Shown here piece after piece: positions 23,985 to 32,715 of a stretch of 59,658 nt of DNA (its first letter is position 1; each line of letters starts with the position of its first letter). The position numbers were made by a program, and so were the translations under genes. Under the pieces are notes generated by a model that did not search any database, was not told where the DNA came from, and was given only the letters and a program-made list of their open reading frames with translations. The stretch comes from Clostridiales bacterium (GTDB lineage: Bacteria > Bacillota > Clostridia > Tissierellales > GPF-1): assembly GCA_013619125.1 (NCBI GenBank), contig JABXKS010000036.1, positions 1 to 59,658 on the forward strand, written 5' to 3'.

Positions 23985-25327
23985 GACTTTCCTCCGATCA
24001 CATCAACACCCAGCCATTTGCAGAGCATCTTCATTTCTTTTTCGTACGCCCCATAGGCAAGCACATAATGATGCTCAAATCCATTCTCCATCACACGGGC
24101 CAGGATTTGATTCGCATCCTCTTTGAAACGAACATCCATCTGATTGGCAAACAGGTTTCGATCCGGCGAAACTGAATCACCCGATTCCAGCAGCATGCGA
24201 TACCCCTTGGGTCCTTCGCTCAGCTTCATCATGGTCACGGCGCCTGTCTTCAAAGAAAACTCCATGGCCGTTCCCATCCCTTGTCGAATCGTTGGATGAT
24301 CCGTCAATCGCACCGGTTCTCCCTTCGCCGCCAAGGATGGCGCCGCGGGTCCGCAATGCCACATTTTGGCATCTCCCTTTTCATTGATATTCACCCAATC
24401 CGCTAAGAAACAGGGTTGATCGGACCACTGCTTTTGAACCACCATGGTTGCCAATGCCGTCACATCACCCTCACACGCCGTCATGATGCCGGCCTCGTTT
24501 AGTAGCGCAACCGCCCCGCAGGCGCTGATCCCTAGAATCGATTGAAACTCTGGCCAGCATTTTATCGCAAAGCCTGTAATGCCTTCTTCCTTTGCCATAT
24601 GCATCAATGCCAAAGTCAAACGAAGGGTTTGTTCCACATTTCGATCTCCGGCCGTGATCACATCAATCGGCTGAAGCAGGCGATCGCCTGCCGCCTTGAC
24701 TTCAACGCTAGAAAATGTCTTCATCTTTGCCATCACTTCGCTTAAATCCTTGCGGAGTATGGCAGGACCAATTTGCTGTCGAAAAGTCAACTCATTGACC
24801 TCTGACAAATAGAATCCCGGCACACGTCCCCCCACCACACAAAATTTCGCTTTTGACAGAACGACCTTCGCCTTCACTGCCTGAAGGAAGACATCAGCCT
24901 CCTGCCAGACCGTTTCCGACTCGACTCCCCCATAAACGTAGGAAAACGCGTGATCCCATCGATGTAAAAAACTGGCATACATATTTAATCCGCAAAGAGA
25001 ATTTAATGGCAATTCCGTATTGCCCTCCAATCGCGGCTCTTCAAATCCCCACATCAAAAGCGGAGTCGTTGGAAATCTGCGAGTCAATTCCGAAAGAATC
25101 GAACCGTATGAATAGGTCGCGCATACCAAAATCAAGGCATCGACCGATTCGATAGAGAGGTCTTCTATTGCGCTTATAATTGCCTCTTCCGTAATGCCGA
25201 TGGATTCTGGTCCCACTACAGTAACGCCCGATTTTTCTCCCCATTTTCTTCGCACGGTTTGAAAGTATTCGTTTCCAATATCATGGCGAAAATTAGGAAA
25301 CCCTACGCCAATCATTCCTAGTTTCAT
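23981..25327 (-). CDS. L-fucose/L-arabinose isomerase-like protein
   Basis: About 448 residues of the FucI/AraA-like isomerase superfamily. N-terminal Rossmann-like domain (LGMIGVGFPNFRHDIGNEY), a central domain with AIKCWPEFQSILGISACGAVALLNEAG, and a C-terminal part with CEGDVTALATM and the HCGPAA metal/substrate block. It should interconvert an aldose and a ketose; family alone does not fix the sugar. Start at 25327 (MKLGMIG), preceded by GGAGGG and overlapping the aldolase stop (ATGA). Confidence 0.75.
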   Translation of the reverse strand: MKLGMIGVGFPNFRHDIGNEYFQTVRRKWGEKSGVTVVGPESIGITEEAIISAIEDLSIESVDALILVCATYSYGSILSELTRRFPTTPLLMWGFEEPRLEGNTELPLNSLCGLNMYASFLHRWDHAFSYVYGGVESETVWQEADVFLQAVKAKVVLSKAKFCVVGGRVPGFYLSEVNELTFRQQIGPAILRKDLSEVMAKMKTFSSVEVKAAGDRLLQPIDVITAGDRNVEQTLRLTLALMHMAKEEGITGFAIKCWPEFQSILGISACGAVALLNEAGIMTACEGDVTALATMVVQKQWSDQPCFLADWVNINEKGDAKMWHCGPAAPSLAAKGEPVRLTDHPTIRQGMGTAMEFSLKTGAVTMMKLSEGPKGYRMLLESGDSVSPDRNLFANQMDVRFKEDANQILARVMENGFEHHYVLAYGAYEKEMKMLCKWLGVDVIGGKS

Positions 25328-26151
25328 GCTCTTCCCTCCGATCCACATTCCTTGATCTTTTGCTTCACTTGCATCTTCATTCTGCGACGGGCATTCTTTT
25401 GCTTTTGCATATACATCCCGTTTTTCTCCGGTTCTTCGAACAATCCTTCCTGAAAGGCTCGATCAATTTCACTAAAGAAATTGCACTTGCACATCCCATG
25501 CTGAATCGCCTTTTTTAAATCTTTTTCTGGGATCCCGGTTCCCCCGTGAAGAACGAGAGGAATTTTCGTCGCCTTTTCAATCTCTTCCAATCGCTGAAAA
25601 TCCAATTTCGGCTCTCCCTTGTAAAATCCATGGGCATTCCCAATGGATACGGCTAAAAAATCTACCCCGGTTTCCTGTACGAATTCCGCTGCTTGAGTCG
25701 GATCTGTCATCACGGAGGTCAATGATTCTTCCGTCGCTTCCGCACCGCCGATAGCACCCAATTCTCCCTCTAGGGTAATGGCATTTCCAACAGCCTTGCG
25801 CAGCTCCTTCAAGATGCCTATATTGGTCTCGATCTTTAAATGCGATCCATCAAACATCACAGAATCAAACCCTGCCCGTACGGCCTCCAAACATTGTTCC
25901 TTCGTTGTGGCATGATCCAAATGAAGTGCCCATGGGATTGAAATATCTCGACCGATCCGCCTGAGCAGATCAATAAACAGCACGAAGGAAATCTCATGAT
26001 ACTGTAGTTGCATCGGAGAAACCTGCACGATAATTGGTGATTTCATTTCTTCTGCGGCTTCCAATAGGGTCTGCATCGTTTCCATATTACTGACATTGAT
26101 GGCTGGCAATCCATAGCCGTTTTGTTTTGCATCCGCCATCAAGTCTCTCAT
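25324..26151 (-). CDS. Class II fructose-bisphosphate-type aldolase
   Basis: About 275 residues of the zinc-dependent class II aldolase family (FbaA/GatY/KbaY). Zn and catalytic residues are visible: ALHLDHATT (Asp, His), SVMFDGSHL, ELGAIGG, NAHGFYKG (Zn His) and VLHGGTGIPE (Zn His). It cleaves a ketose bisphosphate or phosphate to DHAP and an aldehyde. The start is uncertain: ATG 26151 (MRDLMADA) fits the family length best; GTG 26157 and ATG 26166 are alternatives. Its DHAP product and the DhaKL genes point to three-carbon chemistry. Confidence 0.85.
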   Translation of the reverse strand: MRDLMADAKQNGYGLPAINVSNMETMQTLLEAAEEMKSPIIVQVSPMQLQYHEISFVLFIDLLRRIGRDISIPWALHLDHATTKEQCLEAVRAGFDSVMFDGSHLKIETNIGILKELRKAVGNAITLEGELGAIGGAEATEESLTSVMTDPTQAAEFVQETGVDFLAVSIGNAHGFYKGEPKLDFQRLEEIEKATKIPLVLHGGTGIPEKDLKKAIQHGMCKCNFFSEIDRAFQEGLFEEPEKNGMYMQKQKNARRRMKMQVKQKIKECGSEGRA

Positions 26152-26167
26152 CGTCACTCGTCCCATC

Positions 26168-27166
26168 CTACCAAGCGAACCCTGGCGCGTTTGTGGGCTT
26201 TTCCCACTGCTTTTGCATCTCGTCATCCATGGCGCAGAAAGCGAGAGCAATACCGCCCATTTCTTGGGTCGTGATAAAATTGCCAATGGCTGGCTTAATC
26301 ACTTCAATACCCGCGGCTTCCAAAATCTCCCGAACATCGTTATAGAAGATCAGCATCTCCATTTGCGTCGTTTGTCCGCAGCCATTCACCAATATAGCTA
26401 CTTTCTCTCCTGCCACAAAGGGGCGGTCTTCCAATAATTTCTCCGCCATCACCTTTGCAATCACCTTGGAAGAATCCATTTTCATATTGTGAGCCGCCGC
26501 TTCCCCATGAACCCCCATGCCGATCTCCACTTCGTCATCAGCGATTTCAAACATCGGAATCCCCGTAATTGGCGACGTGCCTGGCAAGGTAGCCACTGTC
26601 AGCGTACGCGTATTGTCTCGCACCTTTTCAGCCATCTTGCAGACGGCTTCCAGATCGTGTCCCTCTTCTGCGAAACTCCCGGTAATTTTATAGTTGAACA
26701 AGGTTCCAGCCGTTCCTCTGCGTTCCTCCGGCTGATCCTTTGGCGCTGAAGCGATATCATCGTATAAAATAACGCTCTTGCAAACCAAATCATCATCCTC
26801 TGCCATATCCATGGCCATTTTTGAGTTGATGACATCTCCGGCATGATTGGAAATCAAGACACAGATGCCCGCGCCTTGATCACTTGATTCAATGGCGTCA
26901 TACAGCGTATCCGGGCTTGGAGCCGCAAACATGCCACCGTAGGCATTGGCATCCAGCATATTGTACCCGACAAATCCGATGCAAGCCGGTTCATGTCCGG
27001 ATCCGTTTCCAATAATGACAGAAACCTTTCCTGTCTTTTTCTGATTTTTTCTGAGAATCACATGGCTTCCTTCCAGGTTCGTTAATCGATCTTGATAGGC
27101 ATGCACATAACCGGCAATCATCTCTTCAACAATCAACTCCGGATCATTAATAAATTTTTTACTCAT
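26168..27166 (-). CDS. dhaK: Dihydroxyacetone kinase-type subunit DhaK
   Basis: 332 residues. GNGSGHEPACIGFVG and GMGVHGEAAAH are the DhaK signatures; the His of the latter forms the covalent hemiaminal with the keto substrate. Relatives act on dihydroxyacetone, or on erythrulose and other short ketoses. It overlaps dhaL by eight bases. No DhaM phosphocarrier gene lies in the operon or the window, so the phosphoryl donor (ATP, or a PTS protein encoded elsewhere) is open. Confidence 0.9.
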   Translation of the reverse strand: MSKKFINDPELIVEEMIAGYVHAYQDRLTNLEGSHVILRKNQKKTGKVSVIIGNGSGHEPACIGFVGYNMLDANAYGGMFAAPSPDTLYDAIESSDQGAGICVLISNHAGDVINSKMAMDMAEDDDLVCKSVILYDDIASAPKDQPEERRGTAGTLFNYKITGSFAEEGHDLEAVCKMAEKVRDNTRTLTVATLPGTSPITGIPMFEIADDEVEIGMGVHGEAAAHNMKMDSSKVIAKVMAEKLLEDRPFVAGEKVAILVNGCGQTTQMEMLIFYNDVREILEAAGIEVIKPAIGNFITTQEMGGIALAFCAMDDEMQKQWEKPTNAPGFAW

Positions 27167-27800
27167 GGCTGATTTCCTCCTTTAGCGCAATTGTCAAGGT
27201 TTCCAGCAAATACGCAATGGATGTTGCGCCCGCATCTTGATGGCCGATTGCCTTCTCCTGCGCGTAGCGTGAACGACCGCGGTTTGCAATCATCGGAATG
27301 GTCGCTTCCATGCCCTCTTTCGCGCCCTTCGCCCCTTTTTCCAGGATTTCAACAAGAGAATCACCCGCTGTAACCGCTTCATTCATGGCATCTACTGCCA
27401 TTGCCATGGCATCCACCATGGTTTTATCGCCAGGTTTTGCGCCCCCCAATTCCATCACCTTGTTCATGGCGTTTTCAAAGCCTTGCGCAAAGGATGCTGC
27501 ATCAACCGCTTCCTTGCCCTTTACAGCCTTTGACAACTCTAAGAATATGCTGCCAAACAGTGGACCCATCGCACCACCTAGTGTTGATACCAGCGTTCTT
27601 CCATAGATTTTAAAATAATCCCGACACGTAGCCTCTTCCATCTCCGTCAATTTGGCCTTTGCCGCCTTCGCGCCTCTTGCCATGGTAATGCCGTGGTCTC
27701 CATCACCAATGACCGCATCATAAGAGGAAAGTTCCTCTTTCTTTTCTTCAAACATGTTCGCAACTGCCAATAGGCAAGATTTTGTCATTTTTGCATTCAT
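27159..27800 (-). CDS. dhaL: Dihydroxyacetone kinase-type subunit DhaL
   Basis: About 213 residues of the DhaL ADP-binding helical barrel: VIGDGDHGITMARGA (Mg-binding Asp residues), STLGGAMGPLFGSIFLEL, GDKTMVDAM, and the C-terminal GHQDAGATS. Start at 27800 (MNAKMTKS), with GGAGG upstream. Partner of DhaK in phosphorylating a short ketose. Overlaps the epimerase gene by four bases (ATGA). Confidence 0.9.
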   Translation of the reverse strand: MNAKMTKSCLLAVANMFEEKKEELSSYDAVIGDGDHGITMARGAKAAKAKLTEMEEATCRDYFKIYGRTLVSTLGGAMGPLFGSIFLELSKAVKGKEAVDAASFAQGFENAMNKVMELGGAKPGDKTMVDAMAMAVDAMNEAVTAGDSLVEILEKGAKGAKEGMEATIPMIANRGRSRYAQEKAIGHQDAGATSIAYLLETLTIALKEEISHE

Positions 27801-28645
27801 TTCGATTCCTCCCAACAACGCTTCGCGTATACCAATCCCTGTTCTGCTGCCTCAAATGGATCTGCTGTTTTGGATGTCCAGATCGCGCAATCATTTCCGA
27901 TTTCACAATCCGCCAAAGCAAAATTCTCCAAAGTCAGCCATCGATCATATCCGATTTTCCTCAATCCCCTTGCCACCTTTGAAAAATCAACCTGTCCTGT
28001 TCCGGGAACACCCCTGTGATTCTCACAGAAATGCACATGGAACAGATTGTCACCTAGCCGCAGAATGGCTTCTTCTTGATCGGCTTCCTCAATATGTGCA
28101 TGAAAGGTGTCGTAATGAATCCCCACCGATGGATGTTGAATCGCCTTCATCCATTCCATGGCGTCTTCTGTATGATTCAAATAGGATGTCTCATAGCGGT
28201 TGATCATTTCAAGCGCCAAATTCACCCCATAAGATTTCGCTGTATCGGCCAAGCGCAAAAGCGTCTCCTGGCTTCTTTTCTTGCCGTCCAATGTTTCCCT
28301 TCGAGGTTGTGTCGCTCCCCAGGGCGCGTAGAGTACGCCTCCCAAACAATCGCTTTCCAAATCGTGTGCAATTTCAATGCATTTTGTCAATCGATTCACG
28401 CCAGCCTGATAAATCACTGGCTCTGTCGAGCTAATATCGGCATGCGGCAAAAGTCCCGTTCCACAGGTTGCCTGCAACTTCAATCGTTTTAATTCTGCCT
28501 GTGCTTTCTCAACTGAGAAATGCTCCGGGTCCATCAACGGAAATTCCACTCCGTCAAATCCAATTTCTTTCAGCCGCTCCATGGATGCAAAATGATCATC
28601 TCCCCAAGAGTGAACGAGGGTTGATAGATGAATGCCAAATTTCAT
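27797..28645 (-). CDS. Sugar phosphate isomerase/epimerase (xylose isomerase-like TIM barrel)
   Basis: About 282 residues of the AP-endonuclease-2-like epimerase family. Metal-binding acidic residues and His are visible in NLALEMINR, VGIHYDTFHAHIEE, FHVHFCENH and LTLENFAL. Members include D-tagatose/D-psicose 3-epimerases and IolE-like enzymes. Starts at 28645 (MKFGIHLS), with AAGGAGG upstream. It probably changes the configuration of the ketose before aldol cleavage (inferred). Confidence 0.82.
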   Translation of the reverse strand: MKFGIHLSTLVHSWGDDHFASMERLKEIGFDGVEFPLMDPEHFSVEKAQAELKRLKLQATCGTGLLPHADISSTEPVIYQAGVNRLTKCIEIAHDLESDCLGGVLYAPWGATQPRRETLDGKKRSQETLLRLADTAKSYGVNLALEMINRYETSYLNHTEDAMEWMKAIQHPSVGIHYDTFHAHIEEADQEEAILRLGDNLFHVHFCENHRGVPGTGQVDFSKVARGLRKIGYDRWLTLENFALADCEIGNDCAIWTSKTADPFEAAEQGLVYAKRCWEESK

Positions 28646-28664
28646 ACTTTCCTCCTTGAAATGA

Positions 28665-28692
28665 AGATGACACACATCTCTGTGTGTCATCT
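28665..28692 (-). repeat. Perfect 12-bp intercistronic stem-loop
   Basis: AGATGACACACA / TGTGTGTCATCT with loop TCTC, between the EIIC and epimerase genes. It has no T run, so it is unlikely to terminate. It more likely stabilises the upstream PTS message or marks a processing site, which would give uneven expression within the operon. Confidence 0.6.
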
Positions 28693-28708
28693 CCCTCAAC
28701 CTATTAAC

Positions 28709-29980
28709 TTAAAACAGTCCCGCAAAGAAGGATGAAATGATTGCCCACAATGAGAAATCATTGCCTCCAAACGCTTGAACAAAGTCGGAAACGGTGTGCT
28801 GTAGGAATGGAATTGACCAAGCTTCTAAGAGGATCAAAACAACCCCGCCTAGGATACTTGTCAATATGACACCCCGTCGCCCACCCGTTGCGTTCGCGAA
28901 AACTGCTCCAGGGGCTATATCGAAGAAACATGCTACCGTTAATGGGATGACTGCATAAGAGATTGATCCGGTTGCCGCAAGAATTGCGATTGTCGCAATG
29001 CTGGCAATCATACTAACAACAAAGCCGATCAAAACGGCATTTGGAGCGTATGGGAAGATCATTGGGCAATCCAATGCTGGGATCGCGCCTGGAATCAATT
29101 TCATTGCAATTCCACGGAATGCAGGGATGATTTCACCCAACATCAAACGAACACCTGTCAATAGAACCGTAAGGCCAGCGCCAAACGTCAAACCTTGCAT
29201 CAAGCTGAAAGTGAATACATCGGCACCGCCAAATGCTGCAATGCGTGCTTCTGAACCGATCAATAGACCGACTACGAAGTATACAATAAACATAACCAAA
29301 CCAGTGGCAATGGTTGTATCTCGCATGAAATCCAATGATTCAGGTAATTTCAAGTCTTCCGTTGATTGTTCTTTGTTTCCAAACAGTTTTCCAACCCATG
29401 ATCCAATCAAGCAGAACAATGAACACGTATGACCGATGGTGAAGCTGTCATTTCCGGTGATCTCTCTGACATATGGACGAATCAAGGCTGGTGTCACAAC
29501 AATGTAAATTGATAAGAAGATCGTTGCAAAGATTGTCAAAGCTGTACCGGATAATCCTGTTTCTACACCTACAGCAACGAAGATGAAAGACATCCAGAAG
29601 AAAATGTGACCCGTTAAGAAGATGTTCTTAATCGGTGTAAATCGTGCGACCAGTAGGTTCACAATGAAAGACAATACCATAACGAGTCCAACAACAGAAC
29701 CATACTCAGTTAAAAATCCTCCCATTCCCATAGGATTGATCACTTCTGATGCCGGAATTGCGTAAAGCGATGTAAACGCGGCTGCCAACGGATTAATCGA
29801 GGCAACAATGATGTCAACCCCCTTCATCAATACGATGACACCAATAACAGTTTTTAAGGTTCCCTTAAGCGTGTCGCTTAACCCCTTCTTTTGAAGAAGC
29901 AAACCCAATAATGCAATAAGACCTAAAAATAACGGCGGTTGACGAAATACTGTGTTAACCAAATAATTCAATACTACCAT
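28709..29980 (-). CDS. PTS ascorbate-type transporter EIIC (UlaA-like)
   Basis: 423 residues with about ten membrane segments and the family's landmarks: FRQPPLFLGLIALLGLLLQ at the start, NPMGMGGFLTEYGSVVG, and GGRRGVILTSILGG near the C-terminus. This is the SgaT/UlaA permease type (L-ascorbate and relatives). It lies directly downstream of its EIIB. The substrate may be another acid or alditol, since none of the ulaDEF ascorbate genes are here. Confidence 0.88.
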   Translation of the reverse strand: MVVLNYLVNTVFRQPPLFLGLIALLGLLLQKKGLSDTLKGTLKTVIGVIVLMKGVDIIVASINPLAAAFTSLYAIPASEVINPMGMGGFLTEYGSVVGLVMVLSFIVNLLVARFTPIKNIFLTGHIFFWMSFIFVAVGVETGLSGTALTIFATIFLSIYIVVTPALIRPYVREITGNDSFTIGHTCSLFCLIGSWVGKLFGNKEQSTEDLKLPESLDFMRDTTIATGLVMFIVYFVVGLLIGSEARIAAFGGADVFTFSLMQGLTFGAGLTVLLTGVRLMLGEIIPAFRGIAMKLIPGAIPALDCPMIFPYAPNAVLIGFVVSMIASIATIAILAATGSISYAVIPLTVACFFDIAPGAVFANATGGRRGVILTSILGGVVLILLEAWSIPFLQHTVSDFVQAFGGNDFSLWAIISSFFAGLF

Positions 29981-30001
29981 TCTCCAACTTCCTCCCTTTG
30001 T

Positions 30002-30295
30002 TTATTGACCGAGTATTTCCCTGATAATCGGCATGCACTTTTCCTCAATCTCTTTGTGATCCATAAAATTGAGAATTTCGATCAGCGGAATGGTCACCTT
30101 ATCTTTGAGTTGACCGTATAATTCCTTGGATGTGAAAATCAAATCCGCATTCACCGACGACGCTGTCATAATGTCCGCTGTTTCGACCTCTGCTCTGATC
30201 CCTTGCGCTTGCATAACGTCATCTACATTCATTTTCAACAACATACTGCTACCTACACCAAAACCACACACTGCCAATATCTTTATTTTTTTCAT
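30002..30295 (-). CDS. PTS EIIB, ascorbate/galactitol type (UlaB-like)
   Basis: 97 residues. The phosphorylated Cys is in ILAVCGFGVGSSMLLKMNV. The rest is a compact Rossmann-like domain (LIFTSKELYGQL). It should pass phosphate to the substrate through the adjacent EIIC. There is no separate EIIA gene; the only EIIA domain nearby is at the end of the regulator. Confidence 0.9.
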   Translation of the reverse strand: MKKIKILAVCGFGVGSSMLLKMNVDDVMQAQGIRAEVETADIMTASSVNADLIFTSKELYGQLKDKVTIPLIEILNFMDHKEIEEKCMPIIREILGQ

Positions 30296-30313
30296 GCTCC
30301 TCTACCCCCCTGG

Positions 30314-32320
30314 TTAGTATTCAAGCAATTTATTTAATGCAAGGTCTTTGTCCTCGCATTCCATCAAGAATGTTACGTTCTCTGGCTTCGACAAGAATTT
30401 TGCCAAATCCTGCAACGCCTTCATATGAGAAGTGCCCGTTTCAGCCGCAAAAGCAAAAACAATCGATACAGGATCATTGGCTTCGCTGCCAAATTCCACA
30501 GGCTCCTTCAACGTGATCACACTCATGCAGCTCTCATTGACCGTTTCATCCGGTCGTGCATGGGCAAATGCAACATGGGGCATAATGACAATATACGGAC
30601 CCAAGTCATGAATTGCTGTAATCATATTATCGATATAAGCTGGCTCAATGGACTTTTGTGCGACCAAAAGGATACCAGCCTCTCGAATCGCCGCTTCCCA
30701 ATCATTTGCTTCCACATTTAGTCGAACCACGTCCGCGTGGAGTACATCTTTTAGCATGATTTCTTTCCCTCCGTTTTCCGATTTCGAAGGAGCGGTCATG
30801 TCCGAAATTTGGCGAAACTTCGCCGCTTGGATCATATGCTCTCGAATCTTCATTAATTCTGCATTCTCCAAAAATGGACTAACATGGATCACATCCACTC
30901 CGGGCAATTCATAGTCTAGGGTCGAAATCACAAAGTGAATCCGATCCTTATAGATTTCATAGTCTTGCACGGAACAGGTATCGATCACTGTTAGTTCCGG
31001 CAAGAGACTCTCCAATCTCATTTTCAAAAACTCTGATGTCGCGATCCCCGATGCACAAATGACCAACGCAGTAATCTTGGTTCCGCGACCTGCATTTCTT
31101 TCGTAAGCTGCACGCAAATGCAGGGCGATATATCCGATTTCATCCTCGCCAATTGTCCGTTCCAGATGCTTTTCCAATCCCTGGACACTTTGTTTCGCCA
31201 TCTGAAACATGAATGGATACTTGTTTTTTATCTCCAGCAAATATGGATTTTTTGCCACCCGGCCCCGACGAAATCGATTCATGGCCGTCTTCATATGCAA
31301 GGTCAAGCTATGTTGTAATTGCTGATCATCCATCAATTGTAGACCTGTTTCTTCTTCAAAATACCTGATAATTTCTTCCACCCAAACTTTCGTTTCATCT
31401 TGGGTTTGCACCGCGTTTTCACTCAACTCATCAATCCGTCGAAACATCTTCGCACCCAAAAGGTGCATGGCAATGGTTTCCCTTTCATTTGGGCCCATTT
31501 CCAATCCAAAGTTTGCTAGAATCTTTTTTTCGATCCAATCGGCAATCTTGAGCTCCGGTGTATCGGAAACCTGCGTATTCGGCAATTCAATTTCCGCACC
31601 AATGCGAATCCTCTCCATAGCGACTAAAATATGAATAGTCAGATTGATAAACGCCACATCTGCCATTGGATGCGAAAAGATCTCCTCGGCTTCCATCAAA
31701 ATCGAAAAAACCTGATCAATCTCGTCATCCCCAAACCATTGGGCGAGGTAGGAAGGAATTTGTTGATTCTTTTTGGTAAAGAACTCCGCCAATTTCCGCC
31801 AATCTACCCGCTCTGCATACAGATCAAAGAGCAGTCGGCGAATGACACTTTCGTTTCCAAAGATCTGATATCCTTTTCCTGTCGCAATGCGAAGCTCCAG
31901 GTTGCGCTCTTCCAGACGAACACGTACAATTTTCATCATCTTAATGACCGTATTGCGGCTGCACTGAATCCGTTGACTCAAATGATCAAGGGTCATGGGT
32001 TTGCCGGATGCAATCAATTCTTGCAGAATCAATCGAACCCGCTCTTCTTCCGTCAGGATCCGATCCAGTGGAGAAAGATTCCGCAGTTGTTTCTCCAATT
32101 GAATTCGCTGAACAGTACTTTCCAAGCGAACGCCCTTTCCCGGACTGCGAACAAGAGTCGCCTGATTTTTGGCGCACCATTCCTCAACCAAATCCAAGTC
32201 ATATCGGATCGTACGACTGCTTACACCGAAAACATCTGCAATTTTCTTTGTAGAAACCGACGTTCTTTCTTTTAAAAGAAAGAGCATGATCTCCACCTGT
32301 CTTTTACTTAAGCTAAACAT
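30314..32320 (-). CDS. PRD transcriptional regulator with fused EIIB-like and EIIA domains
   Basis: About 668 residues from MFSLSKRQ (AAAGGATG upstream). Order: HTH (VSSRTIRYDLDLV, about 1-60), second HTH (CSRNTVIKMMKIV), PRD1 (His in NLTIHILVAMERIR), PRD2 (LTLHMKTAMNRFRRG and GYIALHLRAAYERN), EIIB-like (ALVICASGIATSEFLKM, about 410-500), and a complete EIIA of the fructose/ascorbate class (about 525-668, active His in VIMPHVAFAHARP). MtlR/UlaR-class activator of the sugar operon. Because the operon lacks another EIIA, this domain may also phosphorylate the UlaB-like protein (inferred). Confidence 0.87.
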   Translation of the reverse strand: MFSLSKRQVEIMLFLLKERTSVSTKKIADVFGVSSRTIRYDLDLVEEWCAKNQATLVRSPGKGVRLESTVQRIQLEKQLRNLSPLDRILTEEERVRLILQELIASGKPMTLDHLSQRIQCSRNTVIKMMKIVRVRLEERNLELRIATGKGYQIFGNESVIRRLLFDLYAERVDWRKLAEFFTKKNQQIPSYLAQWFGDDEIDQVFSILMEAEEIFSHPMADVAFINLTIHILVAMERIRIGAEIELPNTQVSDTPELKIADWIEKKILANFGLEMGPNERETIAMHLLGAKMFRRIDELSENAVQTQDETKVWVEEIIRYFEEETGLQLMDDQQLQHSLTLHMKTAMNRFRRGRVAKNPYLLEIKNKYPFMFQMAKQSVQGLEKHLERTIGEDEIGYIALHLRAAYERNAGRGTKITALVICASGIATSEFLKMRLESLLPELTVIDTCSVQDYEIYKDRIHFVISTLDYELPGVDVIHVSPFLENAELMKIREHMIQAAKFRQISDMTAPSKSENGGKEIMLKDVLHADVVRLNVEANDWEAAIREAGILLVAQKSIEPAYIDNMITAIHDLGPYIVIMPHVAFAHARPDETVNESCMSVITLKEPVEFGSEANDPVSIVFAFAAETGTSHMKALQDLAKFLSKPENVTFLMECEDKDLALNKLLEY

Positions 32321-32375
32321 TGTTTCATCCTTTCTCTGCATGCCGAAAATTTCGAAAACGTTTGCTTGTGTGTTC

Positions 32376-32412
32376 ATTATACCCACTCGGCAAAAACTTT
32401 GGATAGTCCAAA
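32376..32412 (-). promoter_or_regulatory. Sugar-operon promoter with a palindromic site
   Basis: Reading leftward, a consensus -10 TATAAT (32376-32381) has no acceptable -35 at 17 bases. Instead the perfect inverted repeat TTTGGA-TAG-TCCAAA (32398-32412) covers the -35 position. That arrangement fits activation by the PRD regulator encoded just downstream. Positions 32413-32535 hold no gene apart from T-rich sequence after the tRNA. Confidence 0.55.
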
Positions 32413-32535
32413 CCTTTTCCGCACCATGTGGCAATATAACTTTCATCGCTTTTTATGATTTTTTACGCAAAAAAAAACAAACCACGGATTCTTCATCGTG
32501 ATCTGTTCTTTTACTTTAGAATAAGTTCTAAAAAC

Positions 32536-32612
<77 letters not shown>

Positions 32613-32633
32613 TTGTCTTTTGACGACTTCTAC

Positions 32634-32662
32634 ATAATATCCAATTCGCAAAAAAAAGTCAA
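32634..32662 (-). promoter_or_regulatory. tRNA-Ile promoter
   Basis: TTGACT (32657-32662), 17 bases, TATTAT (32634-32639), reading leftward, 22 bases upstream of the mature tRNA 5' end. Confidence 0.75.
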
Positions 32663-32673
32663 GCCAATTTCAC

Positions 32674-32704
32674 AAAAAAGCCTAGGGACTTTTCGCCCCT
32701 AGGC
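32674..32704 (-). terminator. hpf terminator
   Basis: GCCTAGGG / CCCTAGGC stem with a 9-base loop (32680-32704) followed leftward by six T, 12 bases after the hpf stop. Confidence 0.9.
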
Positions 32705-32715
32705 CACTCTTCTTT

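Noticed and set aside
28665-28692. Calling the intercistronic stem-loop a terminator
   Set aside because: No T run follows it in the direction of transcription, and the downstream genes lack a visible promoter of their own.
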